A DNA stretch of 64,000 nt from Burkholderiaceae bacterium (GTDB lineage: Bacteria; Pseudomonadota; Gammaproteobacteria; Burkholderiales; Burkholderiaceae_C). Where the stretch lies: the NCBI GenBank assembly GCA_024235895.1, contig JACKLM010000004.1:1-64000 (forward strand), written 5' to 3'. The stretch's first letter is position 1; every line of letters starts with the position of its first letter. Of this stretch, positions 46,435-56,090 are shown one piece after another. The notes under the pieces were generated by a model. The model saw only the letters and a program-made list of their open reading frames with translations. It had not been told where the DNA came from and made no database searches. A program made the translations under genes and the position numbers.

Positions 46435-47034
46435 CTACGCCGGGCTGCGGTCCCCGGCCGAGTCGGGCTTCGCCGCGTGGCGCCGGCGCATCATGCCCCA
46501 GCCCTGCATCGTCAGCACGGTGCGCCCGTCCTGATTCATCACCTCCCACTGCGACTGCATCAGGCCGACGTCGGGTTTGCTCGTCATCGGCCGCGCCGCG
46601 ACCACCGTCATGCGCACGTGCAGCGTATCGTCGGGGTAGACCGGCGCCGTCCAGCGCAGGTTGTCGATGCCGGGCGAGCCCAGGCTGGCCGACTCGTTGA
46701 GGTAGGCGTCGCACATCATCCGCATTGCCAGCGCGCAGGTCTGCCAGCCGCTGGCGCACAGGCCGCCGAACAGCGACTCGCGCGCCGCCGCATCGTCGAG
46801 GTGGAAGGGCTGCGGGTCGTAGCGGCGGGCAAATTCGACGATCTCGTCGCGCGTCAGCGTGACGCCGCCGAACTCGCGCACCGAGCCGACGGGGAAGTCC
46901 TCCCAGTACCAGCGCATGTTGCGCGTGGCGCCGGGGCCGGCTGCCGAGGCGTCGGCGGGGACGGTGGGCGTTGCGGGCGTCGGGGCCTCGGCAACGGCCG
47001 TGGTCGGGTCAGGGTCGGTGGTTCGGGTCTGCAT
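46435..47034 (-). CDS. MaoC-family hot-dog dehydratase
   Basis: A 199-residue protein. The first about 45 residues are Pro/Ala/Thr-rich. The rest is a MaoC-like hot-dog domain with the catalytic segment FARRYDPQPFHLDDAAARESLFGG and CASGWQTCALAMRMM. Such enzymes hydrate enoyl-CoA or act on related thioesters. The domain begins at an internal Met (46917, MRWYWEDFPVG), which may be the real start. It is divergent from the NnrU gene. Confidence 0.85.
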   Translation of the reverse strand: MQTRTTDPDPTTAVAEAPTPATPTVPADASAAGPGATRNMRWYWEDFPVGSVREFGGVTLTRDEIVEFARRYDPQPFHLDDAAARESLFGGLCASGWQTCALAMRMMCDAYLNESASLGSPGIDNLRWTAPVYPDDTLHVRMTVVAARPMTSKPDVGLMQSQWEVMNQDGRTVLTMQGWGMMRRRHAAKPDSAGDRSPA

Positions 47035-47168
47035 GGCGCGAGCATAGCGGGGCGAGAATCGCGACTCGTCGGCGTGCCAGCCGGGCGGCCGGTGTTCCTC
47101 GGCCGCAGCCGGGGCCGCCATGCCGCATGCTGCCGCCGGGGCGCGAGACGCACCATGAGGGCCTCGAA

Positions 47169-47747
47169 GTGAGCCTGCTGATCGTCGGACTGATCCTCTT
47201 CCTCGGCGTGCACTCGGTGCGCATCGTCGCCGAGCCCTGGCGCCGCGCGACGATCGCGCACATCGGCGAGGGCGCGTGGAAGGGCGTGTACTCGCTGCTG
47301 TCGGCCGCTGGCCTGGCGCTGATCGTCTTCGGGTATGCCCAGGCGCGGACCGAGCCGGTGGCGCTGTGGGACCCGCCGCTGGCGATGCGGCACCTGGCGT
47401 CGCTGCTGACGCTCGCGGCCTTCGTGCTGCTGGCCGCGGCCTACGTGCCGGGCAACCAGATCCGCAGCCGGCTGCACCACCCGATGGTGCTGGGCGTCAA
47501 GTCCTGGGCGCTGGCGCACCTGCTGGCCAACGGGACGCTGGCGGACCTGCTGCTGTTCGGCGGGTTCCTGCTGTGGGCGGTGGCGGACTTCCGTGCCGCG
47601 CGGGCGCGCGACCGCGCCGACGGCACGGTCTACCTCGCCGGCCACGCCGGCCGCACGGCCGTCGCGCTGGCGCTGGGGGTCGCGGGCTGGGCCGTCTTCG
47701 CGTTCTGGGCGCACGCGGCGCTGTTCGGGGTGCGGCCGTTCGGCTGA
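47169..47747 (+). CDS. NnrU family membrane protein
   Basis: A 192-residue integral membrane protein with about six hydrophobic segments and NnrU features (LILFLGVHSVRIVAEPWR, YSLLSAAGLALIVFGYAQAR, HHPMVLGVKSWALAHLLANGTLADLLLFGGFLLWAVADF). NnrU is linked to nitric-oxide reduction in denitrifiers; the exact role is unclear. The GTG start at 47169 follows a GAGGG motif. Confidence 0.88.
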   Translation: MSLLIVGLILFLGVHSVRIVAEPWRRATIAHIGEGAWKGVYSLLSAAGLALIVFGYAQARTEPVALWDPPLAMRHLASLLTLAAFVLLAAAYVPGNQIRSRLHHPMVLGVKSWALAHLLANGTLADLLLFGGFLLWAVADFRAARARDRADGTVYLAGHAGRTAVALALGVAGWAVFAFWAHAALFGVRPFG

Positions 47748-47774
47748 GCGGCGCGAGGCCCGAGGGGCGCGAAA

Positions 47775-48458
47775 TCAGTCAGGCGACGCCGGCAACGGCT
47801 CGATGAGCCGGTCGCCCTCGGCACTGGCGCGGTTGACGGCGCGCGCGACCGGCCAGGCCTGCATCGTCGCCGGGTCGGCGCCGACGAGCATCGGCTCGAT
47901 CGCCTCGCGCTCCAGCGTCTCGCGTGCGAGCCAGCGCCCCCAGTCCTGCGGCGCGATCATCACCGGCATGCGGTCGTGGATCGGTGCCATCAGTGCATTG
48001 GCGGCGGTCGTCACGATGCAGCAGCTGAGCTGCCACTCGTCGTCCTCCGACGCGCGCCAGGCCTCGAACATCCCGGCCATCGCGAACGGCAGCGCGCCGC
48101 GCGGGGAGACGTACCAGGGCTGCTTGCCGTCGCGCGTGGCCTGCCACTCGTAGAAGCCGCTGGCCGGCAGCAGGCAGCGCCGGCGCCGGATCGCCTGCCG
48201 GAACGAGGGCTTTTCGAACACGCCCTCGGCGCGCGCGTTGACGAGCCGGCGCCCGATCGCCGGATCCCTGGCCCAGTGCGGGACCAGCCCCCAGCGCATC
48301 GGCGTGGCGACGCGATCGCCGTCGCGCGTCTCGTGCACCACCGGCACCTCGGACTGCGGGGCGACGTTCCAGCGTCTGGGGAACGGCGGCGCGCGCACGA
48401 CGCTGAACCCGCTGACGAGCGTCTGCGGGTCGAAGGCGACGACGTAGCGACCGCACAT
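47775..48458 (-). CDS. SOS response-associated peptidase (YedK/HMCES family)
   Basis: A 227-residue SRAP protein. The catalytic Cys2 directly follows Met1 (MCGRY), as required for the covalent link to abasic sites in single-stranded DNA. Other family residues are in WNVAPQSEVPVV, RWGLVPHWA, NARAEGVFEKPSF, GFYEW (catalytic Glu) and HDRMPVM (His). It protects replication forks at abasic sites. No LexA-like box was found just upstream. Confidence 0.95.
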   Translation of the reverse strand: MCGRYVVAFDPQTLVSGFSVVRAPPFPRRWNVAPQSEVPVVHETRDGDRVATPMRWGLVPHWARDPAIGRRLVNARAEGVFEKPSFRQAIRRRRCLLPASGFYEWQATRDGKQPWYVSPRGALPFAMAGMFEAWRASEDDEWQLSCCIVTTAANALMAPIHDRMPVMIAPQDWGRWLARETLEREAIEPMLVGADPATMQAWPVARAVNRASAEGDRLIEPLPASPD

Positions 48459-48502
48459 GCGCGGCGATCGTAAGGCCGCGCGCCGGCGCACGCGCGGGCG
48501 CG

Positions 48503-48536
48503 GGGTCGACTCACCCGGGCGGGTGAGGGCCGACCC
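48503..48536. repeat. Long inverted repeat upstream of the YedK-like gene
   Basis: GGGTCG (48503-48508) and CTCACCC (48510-48516) pair with GGGTGAG (48521-48527) and CGACCC (48531-48536): about 13 bp with a small asymmetric internal loop and a GGGC loop. It lies 45 bp upstream of the SRAP gene start and 125 bp before the next rightward gene. It could be an operator or a structured leader. Confidence 0.55.
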
Positions 48537-48660
48537 ACCCCCTGGGGCACCCACCGCGGACGCCTCCACGCGGGCGATGGCCGCGCCGGCCGCGACGACG
48601 CACGATGCCGCGCATGGAGGGTGCCTGCATTCGCAGCCGCCCGCGACACGGGAGACGACC

Positions 48661-48969
48661 ATGCCCTGGCCTCGTTGGATGCAAGCGCCGATCGGGGGGT
48701 TCGCGAACCGGCGGCCGCCGTCTCGTCCGCGGCACGAATGGCCGCCGCGCGCCGCGCCGGCGGCGTCGGAGCCAGGCGGCGAGGCGGCGCAGGGTGAGGC
48801 TGCGACGGACGGCGATGCGCCGGTCTGCGGCTGGTTCGACTCCAGCCACGAGCTCGCGCGCGGGCTGAGGATCACCGAGCACGAGCGCGCCGACGAGATC
48901 GCGCGACTGGTCCCGCTGGCATGGTGGCTGGCCTGGGAGCTGGACGAGCCCGCACCCGGGCCGCGCTGA
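48661..48969 (+). CDS. Small hypothetical protein (102 aa)
   Basis: A 102-residue protein with a GGGAGA ribosome binding site. The N-terminal half is Pro/Arg/Ala-rich and likely disordered. The C-terminal half (GDAPVCGWFDSSHELARGLR, then ITEHERADEIARLVPLAWWLAWEL) looks folded and ends in an acidic Trp-rich helix. It is not recognised. Genes with a similar conserved C-terminal FDSSHEL block occur singly in betaproteobacteria, as far as I recall. Confidence 0.6.
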   Translation: MPWPRWMQAPIGGFANRRPPSRPRHEWPPRAAPAASEPGGEAAQGEAATDGDAPVCGWFDSSHELARGLRITEHERADEIARLVPLAWWLAWELDEPAPGPR

Positions 48970-49160
48970 GGGCCTGGCTGGCCGGCGGTGCTGTTGCTCG
49001 CAAGGCCGGTGCCGAGCCGCGTGCCGCGCCCGCCCGTCCGCCGCTGCGGCAGTTCGTCGACCGACGGCGGCGCCTCGTCGCAAACGGCTGGAGCGGGGCG
49101 CCGCGGCTGCCTACAGTGGCGCCATCGACGAAGACGTCGCACCCGCCCCAGGAGACCGCC

Positions 49161-49304
49161 ATGTCCAACACCATCGCTTCCCGCTTCGCCGCCCTCGCCC
49201 TGGCCTTCAGCGTGACGCTGGCGATGCTGGCCGGGATCGGCCTGCTCGCCGAGGCCGAGCCGGTGCAGCAGCTCGCCGCCGCCGCGGTCGCGCCGCGCGC
49301 CTGA
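49161..49304 (+). CDS. Very small exported or membrane protein (47 aa)
   Basis: A 47-residue frame with a clear AGGAGA ribosome binding site 6 bases upstream and a TACAGT -10-like element near 49112. The sequence has one hydrophobic helix (about 9-30, ALALAFSVTLAMLAGIGLLA) and a short Ala/Glu-rich tail. It may be a single-span membrane peptide or a secreted one. Coding is supported by the ribosome binding site and GC-rich third positions. Confidence 0.6.
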   Translation: MSNTIASRFAALALAFSVTLAMLAGIGLLAEAEPVQQLAAAAVAPRA

Positions 49305-49507
49305 GACGTCCGATCGCCGAGAACCCGCTGCGTGCTGCCGGCGTCGCCCCGGGCGGCGTCGGTCGGACGCCCTCCGGCGCACCGGGCCGCCGCGGCCGTC
49401 CTGCCGGGTCGGCCAGTCCGCGAATCTCCCTCGACGCCCGTGGCCCGCCACGGGCGTCGTCGTTTCGGGGGCGATGTCGCGGCCGTGCATTGCTACAGTC
49501 CGGAACC

Positions 49508-50860
49508 ATGGACGATGCCTGCGAATCCGCCGCGTCGCGCGCGGCCGAGTCAGCCTTCTGCGACGGGCGCCGCGGCGCCGGCCGGAGGCTGCTGCGCGTG
49601 ATCGCGCTGCCGCTGTTCGTGGCCGCGGTCGCGCTGCCCGGCTGCGGCGGGGGTGCCGACGCCACGCGCGCGAATCTGCGGCTGGTCAACGCCAGCCTCG
49701 CCTACCCGGCGCTGGACCTGGTCGTCGACGACAAGGCGGTTCAATCCGGCGTCGGCTACGGCGAGCGCGCGGACTATGAGGGCGTCGACGCCGAGCAGGT
49801 CGACGTCCGCATCTCGCGCGCCGGGTCACCGGCGGCGCTCGCCAGCCTCGAGGCTCGGCTCGCCGAAGGCAAGCGCTACGCCATCGTCGCGCATGGCGGC
49901 GAAGCGGCGCTGCGCGCGACGCTGCTCGACGAGGAGACCCGCGAGCCCGAGCGGGGCGAGGCCAGGCTGCGCGTGCTGCACGGCGCCGCCGACGCCGGCG
50001 CGCTCGACATCTACCTGACCGGGCCGGAGGTCGAGCTGGCCGACGCCGAGCCGCTGTTCGCGGCGGCCGCGGCGGACTCGACGTCCGCATTCACCACCGT
50101 CGACGCCGCCGGCTGGCGGCTGCGCGTGACCGCCGCCGGCGACCGTGACGACCTGCGGCTGGACCTGCCCGCGGTCGCGCTGACGAGCCGCCAGGTCGCC
50201 ACCCTGATCGTCACCCCCGGCGGGGGCGGCGTGCTCGTCGGCGCGCTGTTGCTGACGCAAGGCGGTGCCGTCGAGCGGCTCGACGGCACGCATGCGCGTG
50301 TGCGCGCGGTCGCCGGCGTCAGCGCCAGCGGCACCGTGGCCGCGAGCGTCGGTAGCGTCGCGTTGGTCGACGGCGTCGGTTCGCCCGCGATCGGGCCGTA
50401 CCGGCTGGTGCCGGCGGGCGCCGCCGCGGCGACGCTGAGCGTCGACGGCGCCGCGGTCGACGTGCCGCCGGCGACGCTGCGGCCAGGCGACGACTACACG
50501 CTGCTGGTGCGTGGCACGCCGCTGGCGCCGGCGGCGAGCTGGATCGCCGACGACAACCGGCCGCCGACGCAGGCCGGGCGCGCGCGGCTGCGGCTGGTCA
50601 ACGGGCTCGCGGACCTCGATGCCGCGCTGTCGATGACGTTGGACTTCACCCCGCTGGCCGCCGGCGTGCTGCCGGGCGCGGCATCGACGCCGGTGACGGT
50701 CGATGCCAGCGGCGCGGCACGCATCGCCGTCACCGCCGCCGGGCTGGGCGAGCCTCTTTATGTCGTCGACGAGCAGGCGCTGCAGGCTGGAAGCGTCTAT
50801 TCGGTCTTCGTCCTCGGCGCCACCGACGCGGTGGTCGGCGTTCCGTACCGAGATCGTTGA
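49508..50860 (+). CDS. DUF4397-domain lipoprotein
   Basis: A 450-residue lipoprotein. A basic N-terminus and hydrophobic helix lead to the lipobox VALPGC at about residue 46. The mature part contains tandem beta-sandwich DUF4397-like domains with repeated motifs: ANLRLVNASLAYPALDLVVDD, then ARLRVLHGAADAGALDIYL, and RARLRLVNGLADLDAALSMT. It is likely anchored in the outer membrane; function unknown. TACAGT at 49494-49499 ends 8 bases before the ATG, suggesting a nearly leaderless transcript. Confidence 0.85.
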   Translation: MDDACESAASRAAESAFCDGRRGAGRRLLRVIALPLFVAAVALPGCGGGADATRANLRLVNASLAYPALDLVVDDKAVQSGVGYGERADYEGVDAEQVDVRISRAGSPAALASLEARLAEGKRYAIVAHGGEAALRATLLDEETREPERGEARLRVLHGAADAGALDIYLTGPEVELADAEPLFAAAAADSTSAFTTVDAAGWRLRVTAAGDRDDLRLDLPAVALTSRQVATLIVTPGGGGVLVGALLLTQGGAVERLDGTHARVRAVAGVSASGTVAASVGSVALVDGVGSPAIGPYRLVPAGAAAATLSVDGAAVDVPPATLRPGDDYTLLVRGTPLAPAASWIADDNRPPTQAGRARLRLVNGLADLDAALSMTLDFTPLAAGVLPGAASTPVTVDASGAARIAVTAAGLGEPLYVVDEQALQAGSVYSVFVLGATDAVVGVPYRDR

Positions 50861-50875
50861 CCTCTCTATCCAGGC

Positions 50876-50939
50876 GGGGTCAGGTCCCGAGTTTCATATC
50901 GTGAAACTCGGGACCTTGCGATTGTTGAAACACGGGACC
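50876..50939. repeat. REP-like palindromic element, copy B
   Basis: It begins GGGGTCAGG. GGTCCCGAGTTTCA (50883-50896) pairs perfectly with TGAAACTCGGGACC (50902-50915) around a 5-base loop. A third arm, TGAAACACGGGACC (50926-50939), repeats the second with one change. The element ends 3 bp before the pirin stop codon and fills the convergent gap. It shares its head and centre with the element at 45099. Confidence 0.8.
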
Positions 50940-50942
50940 CTG

Positions 50943-51797
50943 CTAGTTGGCCAGTGCGCCGCGGCGGAAGTCGTCGACCGCCTGTTCGATCTGCTCGCGC
51001 GTATTCATGACGAAGGGACCGAGCTGGACGATCGGCTCGTTCAGCGGCCGGGCGGCGGCCAGCAGCATGCGCGCACCGTCTGCGCCTGCGGTCAGCCCCA
51101 CGCCGTCGTAGCTCGGTGCGTCGGCCAGGATCGCCATCTTCCGCGCGCCCGCCGCGCGGCCGGCGATCTCGATCGACCCGCGCACGACGTGGACGAAGGC
51201 GTGGTGCGCGGCAGGCAGCGATTGCGCGAAGCGCGCGCCGGGGGCCAGCTCCAGGTCCAGCAGCAGCGGGTCGGTCACGGCGCGCAAGACTGCACCGTCG
51301 GTGCCGAGCGCGCGGCCGGCGATGACGCGCACGCGCACGCCGTCGGCGGTGGCGGCAGGGATCTCGTCGGCGCGGAAATCGCGGTACCAGGGCTCGCGCA
51401 TCTTGTCGGCCGCCGGCAAGTTGAGCCACAGCTGCAGGCCCTCCATCCGGCCTTCGGCCTGCTCGGGCATCTCGCTGTGGACGACACCGCGGCCGGCCGT
51501 CATCCACTGCACGCCACCGGGCTCGAGCAGTCCCTCGTGCCCGGCCGAGTCGCGATGCCGCATGCGGCCGGCGAGCATCAAGGTGACGGTCTCGAATCCG
51601 CGGTGCGGGTGGTCGGGAAAGCCTGCGAGGTAGTCGCGCGGCTCGTCGCTGCCGAAGGCGTCGAGCATCAGGAAGGGGTCGAGCCGGCGCTGCAGCGGCT
51701 GCGCCAGCATGCGCACGAGGCGCACCCCGGCGCCGTCGCTCGTGGCCTGGCCCTGGACGATGCGTTCGACGGGCCGCGGGTGGGTGATCGTGTCCAT
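50943..51797 (-). CDS. Pirin family protein
   Basis: A 284-residue bicupin protein. The metal-binding motif of the N-terminal cupin is FPDHPHRGFETVTLMLAGRMRHRDS followed by LEPGGVQWMTAGRGVVHSEMP. The C-terminal pirin domain (about 175-284) ends QIEQAVDDFRRGALAN. Some pirins are quercetinases or redox-sensing regulators. It is the only gene on this strand between the flanking rightward genes. Confidence 0.95.
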   Translation of the reverse strand: MDTITHPRPVERIVQGQATSDGAGVRLVRMLAQPLQRRLDPFLMLDAFGSDEPRDYLAGFPDHPHRGFETVTLMLAGRMRHRDSAGHEGLLEPGGVQWMTAGRGVVHSEMPEQAEGRMEGLQLWLNLPAADKMREPWYRDFRADEIPAATADGVRVRVIAGRALGTDGAVLRAVTDPLLLDLELAPGARFAQSLPAAHHAFVHVVRGSIEIAGRAAGARKMAILADAPSYDGVGLTAGADGARMLLAAARPLNEPIVQLGPFVMNTREQIEQAVDDFRRGALAN

Positions 51798-51960
51798 GGT
51801 CCAGGACTGTAGGCTTGGCCGCCGCGGCCCGGGTTGCGAGCGCTTGCACGGGGCGTTCGATCCGGTTGATCGTCGCGGGCGCGGCCCGGGGCTCGCCGGC
51901 GCACGCCGGGCCGGCGGCGCGCACAATGGCGACCCCATCCCGCCGACCGCGAGGTCCACG

Positions 51961-53628
51961 ATGAGTGCTTTCCGAGCGGCCCTGCGCCGTCTTCCGCTGC
52001 TGCTGGTCGCGATCGCCAGCCCCGCCGCGCTGGCCGCGGGCGCCGACGCGCCCGGGCGGGCGCCCGACCAGGCGCTGGCCGCCAAGGCCGTCGCGACGCG
52101 CGCACCGTCGACCAACGTCGACTGGCTCGTCGCTGCCAGCGACGCCGACATCGAACGCGCCTTCGCGCAGGCGCGCGCGCAGTCCAGGCCGCTGCTGCTG
52201 TACTGGGGCGCGACCTGGTGCCCGCCGTGCAACCAGCTCAAGGCGACCTTCTTCAACCGGCAGGATTTCGCGGCCGCGTCGCGCGGCTTCGTCGCCGTCC
52301 ACGTCGACGGCGACCAGCGCGGCGCGCAGCGGATCGGCGCGCGATTCAAGGTCGGCGCCTACCCGACGGTGCTGCTGCTGCGCGCCGACGGCAGCGAGAT
52401 CACGCGCCTGCCGGGCGAGGTCGATCCCGAGCGGCTGATGGAGGTGCTGCGGCTGGGTATGGCGGGCGGCCGCCCTGCGGCGGCGGTGCTCGCCGACTTC
52501 GGCGCCGGGCGCGCCCTCGCCGCGGGCGAGTGGCGCATGCTGGCCTTCTACAGCTGGGCCACCGACGAGCAGCAGCTCGTGCCGCGCGCCGGGCGGCCGG
52601 ACCTGCTGGCGCGGCTGGCGATCGCGGCGTCGGCGCCGGGCTCGGCGGCCGACGCCGACACCCGCGCCCGGCTCTGGCTCGCGGCGGTGGCGGCCAGCGA
52701 CGACGGCCGCGGCATCAAGGCCGACGCCGCGCTGCGCCAGCGCGTGCAGTCGGTGCTCGCCGATCCGGTGCAGGCCAGGCGCCACGCGGACCTCGTCGCC
52801 GGCAGCGCCGCCGAGATCGTGCACGCTTTGACCGACGAGGAGACTGCCGAGCGCACGCGGCTGCTGGCGCTGTACGCCGACGCGCTGCGCAGGCTGGAGG
52901 GCGACGCGACGCTTTCGCGTGGCGACCGCATCGGGGCGCTGATCGCGCGCATCGACCTCGCGCGCATCGACCGCCCCGTCGATGCGGTCGAGGTGAAGCT
53001 CGCGCCGGCGCTGCTGGCCGAGGTGCGCGCCCACGTCGCGCGCGACGCGCGCGAGATCACGGACGGCTACGAGCGCGAGGCGTTGATCCCCGCCGGCGCC
53101 TACGCGCTCGCGCGTGCCGGCCTGTGGGGTGAAAGCGACGCGCTGCTGAAGGCCAGCCTCGCGCGCAGTCACTCGCCTTATGCGCTGATGATCCAGCTCG
53201 CCGGCAACGCGCGGCGCAGCGGCCGCGACGACGAGGCACTGGCCTGGCACGCGCGCGCCTTCGACGAGAGCAAGGGGCCGGCGACGCGGCTTCAGTGGGG
53301 AGCGTCGTACCTCGGCGCGCTGGTCGAACTGGCGCCGCAGGATGCGGCTCGCATCGAGCGCGTCGCCGCGCAGCTGTTCGACGAGGCCGGGGCCGACCCG
53401 GGCAGCTTCGCCGGCCGCAGTGCGCGCTCGCTCGCCCGCGTCGGCAAGCATCTGGCCGGCTGGAGCGCCGCCGGCGGGCACGATGCGGTGCTCGAGCGGC
53501 TGCGCCGGCAGCTCGACGGCGTCTGCGCGAAGGTCGATGCGGCCGACGGCCAGCGCGAGGCCTGCCAGAAGCTGCTCGCACGCGAGGCCGCCGCCGGTGT
53601 CGCGGTCGGCGCGGCGTCGCGAAGCTGA
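51961..53628 (+). CDS. Exported thioredoxin-domain protein with long helical region
   Basis: A 555-residue protein. A signal peptide (1-26) is followed by a thioredoxin domain (about 55-165) with active site WCPPC (Cys87, Cys90) and the cis-proline in VGAYPTVLLL. A long, mostly helical domain (about 180-540) of TPR-like character follows and includes ARHADLVAGSAAEIVHALTDEE. It is probably a periplasmic thiol-disulfide protein with a protein-binding platform. It is divergent from pirin. Confidence 0.85.
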   Translation: MSAFRAALRRLPLLLVAIASPAALAAGADAPGRAPDQALAAKAVATRAPSTNVDWLVAASDADIERAFAQARAQSRPLLLYWGATWCPPCNQLKATFFNRQDFAAASRGFVAVHVDGDQRGAQRIGARFKVGAYPTVLLLRADGSEITRLPGEVDPERLMEVLRLGMAGGRPAAAVLADFGAGRALAAGEWRMLAFYSWATDEQQLVPRAGRPDLLARLAIAASAPGSAADADTRARLWLAAVAASDDGRGIKADAALRQRVQSVLADPVQARRHADLVAGSAAEIVHALTDEETAERTRLLALYADALRRLEGDATLSRGDRIGALIARIDLARIDRPVDAVEVKLAPALLAEVRAHVARDAREITDGYEREALIPAGAYALARAGLWGESDALLKASLARSHSPYALMIQLAGNARRSGRDDEALAWHARAFDESKGPATRLQWGASYLGALVELAPQDAARIERVAAQLFDEAGADPGSFAGRSARSLARVGKHLAGWSAAGGHDAVLERLRRQLDGVCAKVDAADGQREACQKLLAREAAAGVAVGAASRS

Positions 53629-53718
53629 GGCCGGTCACGTCCAGCCGGACGGCAGGGCCGAAAGCGCGGGGCCTTTCCGTGCGCCGCGCCGCCGCTGCGG
53701 CGTCGACAATCGCCGCCC

Positions 53719-55295
53719 ATGCGCAAGCACGTGTTCCTGACCGCGACGATGATCGCGCTGGCGGCGCTGGCGGCGCCGGCCGCGTCGGCGGCCGAGGCAG
53801 CCGCCGAGCCGGCGTTGCTGCAACCCTGCCGGCTGCGCGGCGTCGAGCACGAAGCGCGCTGCGGTGCGGTCGTGCGCCCGCTCGACCCCACACGCCCGGA
53901 CGGCCCGACGATCGAGGTCCGGTTCGCGGTCCTGCCCGCGCTGGCGCGGCGCAAGCACCCCGACCCGGTCTTCTTGCTCGCCGGCGGCCCGGGGCAGAGC
54001 GCGATCGAGATCGCCGGCGCGGTCGAGCAGCTGATGGCACGGCTGGTCAACCGGCGCGATATCGTCCTCGTCGACCAGCGCGGGACCGGGCGCAGCGCGC
54101 CGCTGACGTGCGAGGTTCCGGCGCCGACGACGCCGCTGGCCGAGCTCGCCGACCCGGCGCGCCAGCGCGCCGCGCTGCGGCGCTGCCGCGAGCGGCTGCA
54201 GGGGCTGCCGCACGGCGACCTGCGGCAGTACACGACGACGATCGCGATGGCCGACGTCGACGCGGTGCGGCAGGCGCTCGGTGCCGCGCAGGTCAACCTC
54301 GTCGGCGCGAGCTACGGCACCCGTGCGGCGCTGGAGTATCTGCGCCAGTTTCCGCACGCGGTGCGGCGTGTCGTGCTCGACGGCGTCGCGCCGCCGGACA
54401 TGGCGCTGCCGGCGGCCTTCGCCCCCGATGCGCAGACGGCGTTCGATGCCCTCGCCACCGCCTGCGAGGCCGAGCCCGCGTGCGCGGCGCAGTATCCGGA
54501 TCTCCAGCCGCGCTGGCGCGAGGTGCTCGCGGCCTTGCCGCGCGAGGTCGCGCTCGCGCACCCGGTCACAGGCGTCGACGAGCGTTTCGTGCTGACGCGC
54601 GAGGCGGCGGTGTCGATGCTGCGCCTGCCGCTGTACCTGCCCGTGCTGGCCTCGGCGCTGCCGCTGGCGGTCGGCGAGGCCGCCGCGGGCCGCTTTGCCG
54701 CGCTGGCCGGGTTGGCGGCGGCGATGGGCGGGCGACGCGGCGCGCTCGACCTCGCCGAGGGCATGCACTTCTCGGTCGTCTGCGCCGAGGACATGCCGCT
54801 CGTCGAGGCGGCCGCGCGAGCGGCCGAGCCGTCGGCGGCGCCGCCGGGCGGACGGTCGGAGGCGCCCTCCGCAGGCGCGCCCGGCCCCGGTGAAGGCGCC
54901 GCCGCGGTGCCCGACTTCGGCGATACGCTCGAACGGCTGTACCGCGACACCTGCGCGCACTGGCCGCGTGGCGACGTGCCGGCGGATTTCTACCGCGTCG
55001 CGCAGGCGCCGGCGGCCGTACTGGTGCTGTCGGGCGGGCTGGATCCGGTGACGCCGCCGCGCCACGGCGCGCGGGTGGCGGCGGCCTTGGGCGGACGGGC
55101 GCGCCATGTCGTCGTGCCCAACGCCGGCCACGGCGTGCTGGCGATCGGCTGCGCGCGCGACGTGCTGCGCCGATTCGTCGACGCGCCGACCGAGGCCGAG
55201 GCACTGGCGGTCGATGCGTCGTGCGTCGAGCGCATCCCGCGCCCACCGGCGTTCCAACCGGTGCGCGCCGGCGCCGCGGCGACGGAGGTCGCGCG

Positions 55296-55299
<4 letters not shown>
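53719..55299 (+). CDS. Exported alpha/beta hydrolase (tripeptidyl aminopeptidase-like)
   Basis: A 526-residue secreted hydrolase. It has a signal peptide (1-25), oxyanion motif LAGGPGQSAIE (residues 87-97), DQRGTGRS, nucleophile elbow GASYGTR with Ser198, and a C-terminal cap/TAP-like domain with LSGGLDPVTPPRHGARVA (Asp) and VVPNAGHGVL (His). It resembles proline-iminopeptidase and tripeptidyl-aminopeptidase enzymes. The stop overlaps the start of the ABC ATPase (ATGA), an unusual coupling that suggests a shared role. A GACAAT -10-like hexamer ends 8 bases before the ATG. Confidence 0.9.

Positions 55300-56086
<787 letters not shown>

Positions 56087-56090
<4 letters not shown>

Noticed and set aside
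48459..48660. LexA box upstream of the SOS response-associated peptidase
   Set aside because: No CTGT-N8-ACAG-like sequence is present; only the 48503 inverted repeat is seen.
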